This document shows, piece by piece, positions 1-5,985 of a DNA stretch of 7,563 nucleotides. This DNA is from Bdellovibrionales bacterium (GTDB taxonomy: Bacteria; Bdellovibrionota; UBA1018), in NCBI GenBank assembly GCA_018968995.1, contig JAGWZD010000097.1:1-7563 (forward strand), given 5' to 3'. The notes under the pieces are model-generated. The model saw only the letters and a list, made by a program, of their open reading frames with translations, was not told the origin of the DNA and made no database searches. The first letter of the stretch is position 1, and every line of letters begins with the position of its first letter. The position numbers and the translations under genes are program-made.

Positions 1-444
1 AAGGAATAAGGCCAGAAAAGTGAGCGGCTCTCGCACCAGAACGTTAATCGTTGCCAGTCCCTGGTCAATTAAATTGGGATCTTGACCCGCACGAGACACC
101 AAAGCACCAGAGCTTTGAGCTGTATAGTAATCGGCCGAAAGCCCCATCAAGTGCTCGAAAAGGTCATTCTTAATTTGCTGATTTACTCGAGCAATGACTT
201 TTCTGAGCAAATAGTAATGGAAAAACCTCACAAAAAAATTCACTAGATAAAGCGCCAAAAATAGAAGCGGAAACAAAAGGAGCTTGTTTCGATCCCGGTT
301 TACCAGGAGGTCATCGACCAGATACTTGATCAAAGGAACCGGAGAAGCCCGAAGAGCCGCCAGGGGAATGGCCAAAAGTGCACTAGAAAGAATCCAGAAC
401 CGGTAAGGAAAAAGATACTGTTTAATGCTAAACTGACGACTCAT
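1..444 (-). CDS. ABC exporter, MsbA-like transmembrane domain (N-terminal 148 residues, truncated by window edge)
   Basis: This is the N-terminal part of a half-size ABC exporter of the MsbA/lipid A export type. Such proteins flip lipid-linked substrates across the inner membrane using ATP. The visible 148 codons are open through base 1, so the rest of the membrane domain and the whole ATPase domain lie outside. A first membrane helix spans about residues 14-34 and a second about 55-78. A third begins near 133. Between them is the typical intracellular stretch with DLFEHLMGLSADYY at about 94-107, followed by SGALVSRAGQDPNLIDQGL, which matches the region after TM2 in MsbA-type proteins. The ATG at 444-442 is preceded by GAGAGG five bases upstream, a good ribosome-binding site. 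It diverges from an epimerase-phosphatase gene, which supports an envelope glycolipid role. The exact substrate is inferred; other ABC exporters share this fold. Confidence 0.85.
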   Translation of the reverse strand, partial: MSRQFSIKQYLFPYRFWILSSALLAIPLAALRASPVPLIKYLVDDLLVNRDRNKLLLFPLLFLALYLVNFFVRFFHYYLLRKVIARVNQQIKNDLFEHLMGLSADYYTAQSSGALVSRAGQDPNLIDQGLATINVLVREPLTFLALFL

Positions 445-449
445 GGTTT

Positions 450-455
450 CCTCTC
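450..455 (-). promoter_or_regulatory. Ribosome-binding site of the ABC exporter gene
   Basis: On the minus strand GAGAGG lies five bases before the ATG at 444-442. It fixes that start codon. It also sits in the 16-bp gap between this ATG and the preferred start (461) of the divergent gene. Confidence 0.65.
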
Positions 456-460
456 TTAAC

Positions 461-2014
461 ATGAAACTCCGAGTTCTGGTGACTGGAGGTGCGGGATACG
501 TGGGCAGCACCACCGCCCTGTGGCTTTTGGACCGAGGCCACCGCGTCTGGGTTCTGGATAATCTGTCCACTGGACACCTGATGAGCGTTTCTGGAGAGGG
601 CCTAACGATCTGCGATCTCGGCGATCAGGCAGCTGTCCGCAGGCTGTTCAACCAGCAACCCTTTGATTGTGTGATGCATTTTGCCGCCAAAGCCCTAGTC
701 GCGGAGAGCGTGGCAAACCCTCAACTTTACTTTGAAAACAACGTCGAGCAAACCCGTCGCCTTTTAGAGGTACTGCAAGAGCTACCCGAATCAAAACGAC
801 CGGTTTTTATTTTTTCCTCCACCTGCGCTATTTTCGGCGACCCCGGGCCAAACGGCGGCTCGATCCATGAGAACCTGAACTGCCAACCCATCAATCCCTA
901 TGGTGACACCAAACTGGCCGTCGAACGGCTTTTAGAGTCACTCGCATCTCACCCGAGGACCCCCATCCGTTCGGTCTGTCTTAGGTACTTTAATGCGGCC
1001 GGAGCAGACCCCAAGCTCAGAACGGGTGAGCTTCATGATCCTGAAACCCACCTCATTCCAAACGTGCTTCAAGCGATCCATCAAGGCTCGAGTGTCGCCA
1101 TTTTTGGAACCGATTACCCTACCCGCGATGGCACCTGCATCCGCGACTACATCCATGTCAACGACCTCGCGCAGGCGCACGAAGCGGCGATGCTTCGCGC
1201 TCACCGTTCGAAACTCTCAGGTGAGCCTCCAAGAAAAGACTCTTTTAATCTTGGATCGGAAACAGGTTTTAGTGTCAAAGAGGTGATCGCTGCTTGTGAA
1301 CGCGTTACCGGTCGGAAAGCGACGATCAACGAAAAGTCGCGACGCCCAGGGGACCCCCCCACTTTGGTGGCCAATTCGGCTTTAGCTAAAAAAGAACTCG
1401 GGTTTCAGATCGCTCACTCGATTGATTCGATAGTCGAAACAGCCTGGCAATGGACACAAAAACAATCTCAGCCCAAGAAAGCGGTCTTTCTGGATCGAGA
1501 TGGAACGATTAACGAAGATCCAGGCTACCTGGATCACCGAGATAAAATGAAGCTCTTAGGCGGAGTGGGCGAAGCGCTCCAGAAGCTCAAACGGGCGGGG
1601 TTTGAACTTGTGGTGGTCTCCAATCAATCGGGAGTAGGACGAGGAATCATTTCTCCAGAAGAGCTACCAGAGATTCACCGCCGAATGGACGAGCTCCTCA
1701 GTAAATGGGGCGTACAAATTGATGACTATTCGCTCTGCATTCACCGTCCTGAAGATCAATGCCCGTGTCGCAAACCGAAACCTCACCTTTTACTCGATGC
1801 CGCCAAAAGGCTTCGAATTGATCTCGCCCACTCTTATATGGTGGGAGATAAACCCGTAGATCTTGAGGCTGGAAAGAACTCGGGGGTCCGAGGCTCTTTA
1901 CTCGTTCGAACCGGACATGGCCGGGAAACTGAGAAAACAAGCGGCGCGCTCGCCGATTTTATCGGCGAGGACCTTCTGGAGGTCGCCAACTGGATTCTAA
2001 GCCAAGAAACTTAA
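461..2014 (+). CDS. galE: Bifunctional fusion: UDP-glucose 4-epimerase (GalE) plus HAD-IIIA phosphatase (GmhB/HisB-N type)
   Basis: The predicted protein is 517 residues long and has two complete cytoplasmic enzymes. Residues about 1-335 are a GalE-type epimerase that interconverts UDP-glucose and UDP-galactose. It has the NAD-binding GGAGYVGS near 9-16, the FSSTCAIFG segment with the catalytic Ser/Thr position near 121, the Tyr147-x3-Lys151 pair in NPYGDTK, and the family segments LRYFNAAGADP and CIRDYIHVNDLA. After about eight linker residues comes a HAD phosphatase domain (about 341-517). It has nucleophile motif DRDGT (Asp345, Asp347), SNQSGVGRG, a zinc site Cys426-x-His428-x5-Cys434-x-Cys436 followed by RKPKP, and GDKPVD. 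That domain matches D,D-heptose 1,7-bisphosphate phosphatase (GmhB) or the N-half of HisB. I chose ATG 461 because GalE proteins start at this point. ATG 443 would add six residues; neither start has a Shine-Dalgarno sequence. UDP-galactose and ADP-heptose both feed LPS, consistent with the divergent exporter. Phosphatase substrate is uncertain. Confidence 0.92.
   Translation: MKLRVLVTGGAGYVGSTTALWLLDRGHRVWVLDNLSTGHLMSVSGEGLTICDLGDQAAVRRLFNQQPFDCVMHFAAKALVAESVANPQLYFENNVEQTRRLLEVLQELPESKRPVFIFSSTCAIFGDPGPNGGSIHENLNCQPINPYGDTKLAVERLLESLASHPRTPIRSVCLRYFNAAGADPKLRTGELHDPETHLIPNVLQAIHQGSSVAIFGTDYPTRDGTCIRDYIHVNDLAQAHEAAMLRAHRSKLSGEPPRKDSFNLGSETGFSVKEVIAACERVTGRKATINEKSRRPGDPPTLVANSALAKKELGFQIAHSIDSIVETAWQWTQKQSQPKKAVFLDRDGTINEDPGYLDHRDKMKLLGGVGEALQKLKRAGFELVVVSNQSGVGRGIISPEELPEIHRRMDELLSKWGVQIDDYSLCIHRPEDQCPCRKPKPHLLLDAAKRLRIDLAHSYMVGDKPVDLEAGKNSGVRGSLLVRTGHGRETEKTSGALADFIGEDLLEVANWILSQET
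1949..1969. repeat. Perfect 9-bp inverted repeat with 3-base loop at the recO stop codon
   Basis: CTCGCCGAT and ATCGGCGAG are separated by TTT. The recO stop codon (1961-1959, minus strand) overlaps the loop, and the whole element lies in the last codons of the epimerase-phosphatase gene. No U-tract follows directly on either strand, so it is not a classical intrinsic terminator. It may still form a stable stem at the 3' end of either transcript. Confidence 0.6.
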
Positions 2015-2828
2015 GACTATTGAGAGGGACCCGGTCAAAGCCAGGAACATGGTAGACCATCAAGGCCTCTAAAGCCTGAAACAGCTCGGCATGACTTTCA
2101 GAGCTCGCATGGGCCGTAGAGGCCACCTGGCGAATGGGTGTGACCAGAGACATAAAAAAATCGGCCATCGCATCGGCACCCACTTCAGAAATATCCACAC
2201 CCTGATGCTCCGAACGACTCTTAATATGAATGAGACTGGCTTTTCTGCACTCTTCGCAAATCCATCCTGCCTCTTGAACCACGACGGTTAAGCGAGCGGA
2301 ACGCTGGCGCTCTTCCCCCCAAATCGACTGGAGAGTACGAGAGCACTCTAAACACTGCTGAAGTCTGGGCTGATTTCCGCTCCACTGTAAAAGCTTGGCC
2401 ATATAACCGTTTAAAAACGAGAGAGGCGGCAAATCGCGATCTTGCATCTCTTCGAGAGCAGCCAGTGCATTCGCGTGCAATTTAAACAAATCCAAACAGG
2501 CCTCGCGCTCAGGCGCCACTCGGAGCATCAGCTCACTGAGCAGGCTAGCCATGGCCATGAGCCCAAACTGAGTGCGAATTCCCTCATGAGTTCGCACGGC
2601 TTTGGCCTCTTGAAGACTAAAAAGCTCAGCCCCATCCGAGCGATGTGAAAAATCCCATTCCGAGGCCGTAAAAAGCTCGAGAGCCCCACCAAACCTTCGA
2701 GATTGGACACAGTTTCGTGCCAAGGCGGAGATCCGGCCATGGGACTCGGTTAAAGCCGTCACTACCCGATGCCGGTCCTCAAACGGGACTGCTCGCAAAA
2801 TAATGGCTCGGTCTCGAATCAACCTCAT
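1959..2828 (-). CDS. recO: DNA repair protein RecO
   Basis: RecO acts in RecF-pathway recombinational repair. It binds DNA and SSB, and with RecR helps load RecA onto gapped DNA. The N-terminal OB-fold begins RDRAIILRAVPFEDRHRVVTA, followed by LTESHGRISALARN and the conserved RFGGALELF. A helical middle follows, then a four-cysteine zinc site formed by QQCLECSR (Cys159, Cys162) and WICEECRK (Cys191, Cys194), as in RecO proteins that keep the zinc finger. LFQALEALMVYHV and LNSLKFL near the end match the usual RecO C-terminus. I place the start at ATG 2828 because family members begin just before RDRAI. An in-frame ATG at 2876 would add 16 residues; neither has a clear Shine-Dalgarno sequence. 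The protein is 289 residues, somewhat longer than many RecO proteins. Its last 18 residues are encoded antisense to the end of the convergent epimerase-phosphatase gene. Confidence 0.9.
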   Translation of the reverse strand: MRLIRDRAIILRAVPFEDRHRVVTALTESHGRISALARNCVQSRRFGGALELFTASEWDFSHRSDGAELFSLQEAKAVRTHEGIRTQFGLMAMASLLSELMLRVAPEREACLDLFKLHANALAALEEMQDRDLPPLSFLNGYMAKLLQWSGNQPRLQQCLECSRTLQSIWGEERQRSARLTVVVQEAGWICEECRKASLIHIKSRSEHQGVDISEVGADAMADFFMSLVTPIRQVASTAHASSESHAELFQALEALMVYHVPGFDRVPLNSLKFLGLESSWRPPEGPRR

Positions 2829-2909
2829 ACTCTTGCTTCTATCACGAAACCCTAAAAACCTTCTCAGGCTGAGCATCCAGAGCCATTTCAGGCTAAAAAA
2901 ATCCCCCTA

Positions 2910-2927
2910 AACTGAAAGAATTCAGTT
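2910..2927. promoter_or_regulatory. Inverted repeat, candidate operator 1 for the Xre regulator
   Basis: AACTGAA and TTCAGTT form perfect 7-bp arms around the four-base spacer AGAA in the short gap between divergent recO and the regulator gene. The position and size suit a dimeric helix-turn-helix protein. Binding by the adjacent regulator is an inference. Confidence 0.5.
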
Positions 2928-2939
2928 ACAAGACTTGTA
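2927..2939. promoter_or_regulatory. Palindrome abutting the regulator start codon, candidate operator 2
   Basis: TACAAG-A-CTTGTA is a perfect palindrome with 6-bp arms around a central base. It shares one base with the previous inverted repeat and ends two bases before the ATG at 2941. Protein bound here would block transcription or translation initiation of the regulator. It also includes TACAAG, a weak -10-like hexamer. The role is inferred. Confidence 0.5.
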
Positions 2940-2940
2940 T

Positions 2941-3171
2941 ATGGCTAAGAAGAAAAGTTCCTCGAAAGACATCATCAGTTTAGGCAAACACATCGCAAAG
3001 GAACGCCAGAAGCGAGGGATCTCTTTAGAGACCCTAGCCACCGAAATGGCTATTAGCAAAGGCAACCTGTCGGACATTGAAAACGGCAAGCGTGATCCGC
3101 GCTTTTCAACCCTTCAGGCGATCGCCAAAGGTCTCGGCTTAAAGACTCGAGAGCTTATTAAAAACTACTGA
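2941..3171 (+). CDS. Small Xre-family helix-turn-helix transcriptional regulator
   Basis: This is a 76-residue, single-domain DNA-binding protein of the Cro/C1 (Xre, HTH_3) type. A lysine/serine-rich N-terminus (MAKKKSSSKD) is followed by the five-helix HTH at about 12-72. The signature RGISLETLATEMAISKGNLS leads into DIENGKRDPRFSTLQAIAKGLGL, with the SxxxxIExGKRxPxxxTL pattern typical of the family. There is no second sensor or oligomerisation domain, so it may be a simple repressor or part of a larger regulatory unit. I chose ATG 2941; a TTG at 2935 would add two residues and lies inside a palindrome. No Shine-Dalgarno sequence precedes the ATG. Two adjoining palindromes directly upstream suggest autoregulation and possibly control of divergent recO. 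Restriction-modification controller proteins are similar in size, but no R-M genes are in the window. Confidence 0.85.
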   Translation: MAKKKSSSKDIISLGKHIAKERQKRGISLETLATEMAISKGNLSDIENGKRDPRFSTLQAIAKGLGLKTRELIKNY

Positions 3172-3191
3172 GTTTCCTTAAATTTCAAGCC

Positions 3192-3581
3192 TTAGTGCAC
3201 TGTCTCGGTAAGCTGACGCAGGAAAAATAAAGGAATCCGCGCGTTGAACGTTTGTCCACTCGACACCAATTTCATGGTGTACGAGCCCCTCATATTTCCT
3301 GTGGGCGTGGCAATCGGTGAAAAGCTCGAATACTCAAAGGCCTCACCTGGTGGAATAACGGGCTGTTGGCCGATCACGCCCTCTCCTCGTACTTCGCGTG
3401 TGCTGCCCAGCCCATCGGTAATCAGCCAATGACGAGAAACAAGTTGTACGGTCTCAGAACTACGGTTCGAAATCGTGATCGTATACGCAAACACATAGAG
3501 CGATTCCTCTGGCCGCGACTCCTGCTCCAAGAATTTGGGCTCCGCGATGATTAAAACGCCTTGTGTCTCTTCTGCGTACAC
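3192..3581 (-). CDS. apaG: ApaG family protein
   Basis: ApaG is a small cytoplasmic protein with a fibronectin-III-like/immunoglobulin-like beta-sandwich fold. It has been linked genetically to Co2+/Mg2+ resistance, but its molecular role is not settled. The 129-residue protein is the usual length. Family segments run in order: LYVFAYTITISNRSSETVQL (28-47), SRHWLITDG (49-57), EVRGEGVIGQQPVIPPGE (63-80), FEYSSFSPIATPTGNMRGSY (82-101) and the closing FNARIPLFFL (112-121). It starts at GTG 3581, which has a strong AAGGAG five bases upstream. That site overlaps the stop codon of the MFS gene ten bases away, so the two genes are almost certainly cotranscribed and probably coupled in translation. 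It converges on the Xre gene with 20 bases between stop codons and no clear terminator hairpin. Confidence 0.93.
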   Translation of the reverse strand: MYAEETQGVLIIAEPKFLEQESRPEESLYVFAYTITISNRSSETVQLVSRHWLITDGLGSTREVRGEGVIGQQPVIPPGEAFEYSSFSPIATPTGNMRGSYTMKLVSSGQTFNARIPLFFLRQLTETVH

Positions 3582-3586
3582 ACAAT

Positions 3587-3592
3587 CTCCTT
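3587..3592 (-). promoter_or_regulatory. Ribosome-binding site of apaG, overlapping the MFS stop codon
   Basis: On the minus strand AAGGAG begins at the last base of the TAA that ends the MFS gene and lies five bases before the GTG start. It decides the unusual GTG start and indicates translation in sequence with the upstream transporter. Confidence 0.75.
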
Positions 3593-4830
3593 TAGGTCAT
3601 TTCGAGATAGTTGAGGTCTTTAGAGAAGGTTTCTTCTAAAGAACTCAGTGCCCACACCGATACCACTATCGTCAGCACTCCAACGACCCAAGCTGCCGAG
3701 ACCATCCCTAGTGAAGGCTTTAAGGCAGTAAAGAGCAAAGACAGCGGTACCACTGAGCCCCGAACAAAATTCGGAACACTCGTCGTCACCGTTGCCCGAA
3801 GATTCGTTCCAAACTGCTCGGCACCAATGGTCACAAAAACAGCCCAATAGCCTATGCCGGTTCCCATTCCGAGACAGAGTGCGTACACCATAGAAGCACT
3901 CTTCCACTCGAAACTCAGGTAAGCGGCCACAAAAGCTAGAGTCACCAGGATAAACCCCAGCACGACTTTTCGGCGACTTCTGAACACTTGAGAAAGAAGA
4001 CCGCTACTGAGATCGCCCAAGGCCATTCCGATATAAGTAAACATAATAGCCCGACCCGCTGAGACCGGCTCAGAAAGTCCACGCGCTGAGGCAAATTCTG
4101 GGGCAAACGTCACCAAAATGCCTAGCACAAACCAAACGGGCACTCCGATCAGAATGCAGGAAAGATAGCGGCGAAATCGCTCAGTAGAGGAAAAAAGAGC
4201 AAGAAAATTACCCCGACTTTTGGCCTGTTTTTTTACCGTTGAAAAAAGATCTGACTCAAACACGCTCACTCGCAGAAGCAACAAGGCAATCCCTAATCCG
4301 CCGCCTAAAAAATAGGCGGTTCGCCAGTGAAAGACCTCTCCTACGTTTGCTGCCAGAATGGCTCCAAAAATACCCACTACGGCAACCAGAGTGGTGCCGT
4401 ATCCTCGTTTTTCAGTAGGAAGCACTTCGGTCACCAGGGTGATGCCCGCGCCTAACTCGCCGGCAAGCCCGATACCGGCAATCAGTCTCAGCCATGCGTA
4501 CTGATCGACCGTTTGCACCAACCCATTGGCAATATTGGCCAGCGAGTACATGAGAATGGATCCAAACAATACCGAGAGGCGGCCTCTTTTATCTCCGAGA
4601 ACACCCCAAAAGACACCCCCCAGGAGCATTCCCAGCATCTGCATATTCAGTAGCCGAACCCCTTGGTCAAAAAGCTCCTGACCCTCTAAGCCCAGCTCCT
4701 TGAGGCTCGGAATTCGAACGATACTAAACAAGATTAAGTCGTAGATATCGACAAAGTACCCCAAGGCAGAAACAATCACTGCGGCATTCAAAATCTTGGT
4801 CGACTGGGCAGGTGCGGGCGATGAATTCAT
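3592..4830 (-). CDS. MFS transporter, metabolite:H+ symporter type
   Basis: This is a 412-residue inner-membrane permease of the major facilitator superfamily with about twelve hydrophobic segments. The first helix carries GYFVDIYDLILFS (24-36), an acidic pair typical of sugar-phosphate and organic-acid or osmolyte proton symporters. Motif A appears as GVLGDKRGR (76-84) between TM2 and TM3. The stretch LRLIAGIGLAGELGAG (114-129) with TEVLPTEKRGYG (134-145) is the TM4-loop-TM5 signature of the sugar-porter-like/ProP-like branch. The C-terminal half repeats the pattern more weakly, and the tail ends LEETFSKDLNYLE, as seen in this MFS subgroup. The substrate cannot be read from sequence. The start at ATG 4830 agrees with a short polar N-terminus before TM1. 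It is the first gene of an operon with apaG and diverges from a YchJ-family gene across 56 bp. Confidence 0.88.
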   Translation of the reverse strand: MNSSPAPAQSTKILNAAVIVSALGYFVDIYDLILFSIVRIPSLKELGLEGQELFDQGVRLLNMQMLGMLLGGVFWGVLGDKRGRLSVLFGSILMYSLANIANGLVQTVDQYAWLRLIAGIGLAGELGAGITLVTEVLPTEKRGYGTTLVAVVGIFGAILAANVGEVFHWRTAYFLGGGLGIALLLLRVSVFESDLFSTVKKQAKSRGNFLALFSSTERFRRYLSCILIGVPVWFVLGILVTFAPEFASARGLSEPVSAGRAIMFTYIGMALGDLSSGLLSQVFRSRRKVVLGFILVTLAFVAAYLSFEWKSASMVYALCLGMGTGIGYWAVFVTIGAEQFGTNLRATVTTSVPNFVRGSVVPLSLLFTALKPSLGMVSAAWVVGVLTIVVSVWALSSLEETFSKDLNYLEMT

Positions 4831-4850
4831 GCCCCACTCAAACCAAGCCT

Positions 4851-4873
4851 CTGGCGCTCGGTCAAGAGCGCAG
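4851..4873. promoter_or_regulatory. Inverted repeat in the MFS/ychJ divergent spacer
   Basis: GCGCTC (4854-4859) and GAGCGC (4866-4871) are perfect arms around GGTCAA. CT at 4851-4852 and AG at 4872-4873 extend the stem to eight pairs past one bulged G. It occupies the middle of the 56-bp gap between two divergent starts, so it could be an operator or a leader hairpin. I see no function-defining motif. Confidence 0.35.
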
Positions 4874-4886
4874 GTAGAAAAGCCTC

Positions 4887-5378
4887 ATGACCGAGAAACT
4901 CTGTCCCTGTGGCTCTAATCTCAACACCGTCGAATGTTGCCTCCCTCTGATCAAAGGAAAGGCTAAAGCTAAGACTGCTGAGCAGCTCATGCGCTCGCGG
5001 TACACGGCCTTTGTTTTGGGACAAATTGATTACATCATCAGAACTCACCACTCGAAGACAGTGGCAGAGGTCGACCGGCCTGGGATTGAAGAGTGGTCTA
5101 AAAAATCCAAATGGCTGGGACTCAAGATTCTCGATACCAGCGCCGGTCAAGAGGCAGACCAGCAGGGTACGGTCACCTTTCATGTTCAATACGAGGCCGA
5201 CGGAAAAACTCACGACCACCGCGAACACAGTCTTTTTGAGAAAGAAAATGGCGAGTGGCGATTCCTTGATGCCGAGCCCGCCAAGACTGAAACCATTCGT
5301 CGCGAAGAGCCCAAAGTGGGCCGAAATGATCCATGCCCGTGCGGGAGCGGAAAAAAATTCAAAAAATGCTGCGCTTAA
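4887..5378 (+). CDS. ychJ: YchJ family protein with N- and C-terminal SEC-C zinc motifs
   Basis: This 163-residue cytoplasmic protein belongs to the YchJ/UPF0225 family of unknown function. The N-terminal SEC-C motif is [13 protein letters not shown] (Cys6, Cys8, Cys17, Cys18). It is followed by the family hallmark [21 protein letters not shown] (30-50), then an NTF2-like alpha/beta domain with SKWLGLKIL and a strand running into the FLDAEP end. A second SEC-C motif, [16 protein letters not shown] (Cys150, Cys152, Cys161, Cys162), closes the protein and resembles the SecA C-terminal zinc tail that binds SecB and ribosomes. The E. coli relative is of similar length. A ribosome or SecB contact is inferred only from that resemblance. 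The start at 4887 places the first zinc motif at the usual distance; no convincing Shine-Dalgarno sequence is present. The stop codon overlaps that of the convergent deformylase gene. Confidence 0.92.
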   Translation: MTEKLCPCGSNLNTVECCLPLIKGKAKAKTAEQLMRSRYTAFVLGQIDYIIRTHHSKTVAEVDRPGIEEWSKKSKWLGLKILDTSAGQEADQQGTVTFHVQYEADGKTHDHREHSLFEKENGEWRFLDAEPAKTETIRREEPKVGRNDPCPCGSGKKFKKCCA

Positions 5379-5938
5379 GATTCGTCTAAGCTTGAAGAAC
5401 CAGCGTGAAACCGCTGGTATTCCTCAGTAAAAGCCAGCTCGGTTGCTCCAGGAGCGGTCTTTATCCGATCAATAAAGAGCACTCCATCTAGATGATCGAG
5501 CTCATGCTGAAAAACAGTCGCTAAGAAACCCTCAGCAGTAATCGAACAAGGTTCGGCATTTTCGTCTAAATAATCGACCCGAATCTTTCGAGGCCGTGAC
5601 ACTTTACCCCTCAACCCAGGAACCGAAAGGCAGCCCTCCCAAAAAGACTGTTCGTGAGAGTCCAGCACGGTCACTTTTGCGTTGATAAACACTGTCAGGG
5701 GGTGCGCGCCCATTCCTGGATAGCGAGCACTGGATTCACTGAACTCCAGGATTGCGACACGCAGTGGCACCTCGATCTGCGGAGCCGCAATCCCGATTCC
5801 GCCGTATTCAGCTTGAGTGTCTCGAAGATCCTGAATGAGATGCTGAATCTCTGGTGAACGAATCTCATCCGGAGAGAGAGTCCGGGTTTTTTTTCTTAGA
5901 ACAGGATTACCCAGACGAGCCACTTTTCGAATTGCCAT
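5375..5938 (-). CDS. def: Peptide deformylase
   Basis: Peptide deformylase removes the formyl group from the N-terminal methionine of nascent proteins at the ribosome exit. It is a metalloenzyme, usually using Fe2+. All three signature motifs are present in the 187-residue protein. Motif 1 is GIGIAAPQ (47-54). Motif 2 is EGCLS (101-105), with metal ligand Cys103. Motif 3 is QHELDHLDG (144-152), with metal ligands His145 and His149 and catalytic Glu146. The N-terminus ([16 protein letters not shown]) is typical and fixes the start at ATG 5938. No Shine-Dalgarno sequence is evident; TATAGG on the minus strand eight bases before the ATG could be a weak -10. The gene is not followed by fmt (methionyl-tRNA formyltransferase), its common partner, so it stands alone here. 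A second deformylase elsewhere is possible. It diverges from the DUF1295 gene across 47 bp. Confidence 0.95.
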   Translation of the reverse strand: MAIRKVARLGNPVLRKKTRTLSPDEIRSPEIQHLIQDLRDTQAEYGGIGIAAPQIEVPLRVAILEFSESSARYPGMGAHPLTVFINAKVTVLDSHEQSFWEGCLSVPGLRGKVSRPRKIRVDYLDENAEPCSITAEGFLATVFQHELDHLDGVLFIDRIKTAPGATELAFTEEYQRFHAGSSSLDES

Positions 5939-5973
5939 GACCCAAACCTATACCAAAAGCTAATGCACACCAG

Positions 5974-5979
5974 TATCAT
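5974..5979 (+). promoter_or_regulatory. Candidate -10 element for the DUF1295 operon
   Basis: TATCAT matches the -10 consensus at five of six positions and ends six bases before ATG 5986. Transcription would therefore start at or very near the A of the start codon. No good -35 hexamer and no Shine-Dalgarno sequence are visible. A leaderless transcript is an inference. Confidence 0.35.
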
Positions 5980-5985
5980 TGCAGC

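Noticed and set aside
938..1286. Open frames on both strands inside the GalE coding region (about 88 and 97 codons)
   Set aside because: Both overlap the conserved catalytic and substrate-binding part of GalE and give low-complexity, unrecognisable proteins.
2864..2894. Direct repeat TCAGGCT at 2864 and 2888
   Set aside because: Seven bases repeated once within 31 bp is expected by chance and matches no known regulator site.
2881..2900. AGCC-ATTTCA-GGCT followed by a run of A as a terminator
   Set aside because: The stem is only four pairs. On the strand where it would be followed by T residues the run comes before the stem. It also sits upstream of recO, not after a gene.
3162..3175. AAACT-ACTG-AGTTT hairpin at the end of the Xre gene as a terminator
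   Set aside because: The five-pair AT-rich stem is too weak and no U-tract follows.
4827..5228. A 133-codon minus-strand reading frame opposite the ychJ-type gene, ending at the MFS start
   Set aside because: It lies antisense to well-conserved YchJ sequence and its translation shows no recognisable domain. The plus-strand gene has all family motifs.
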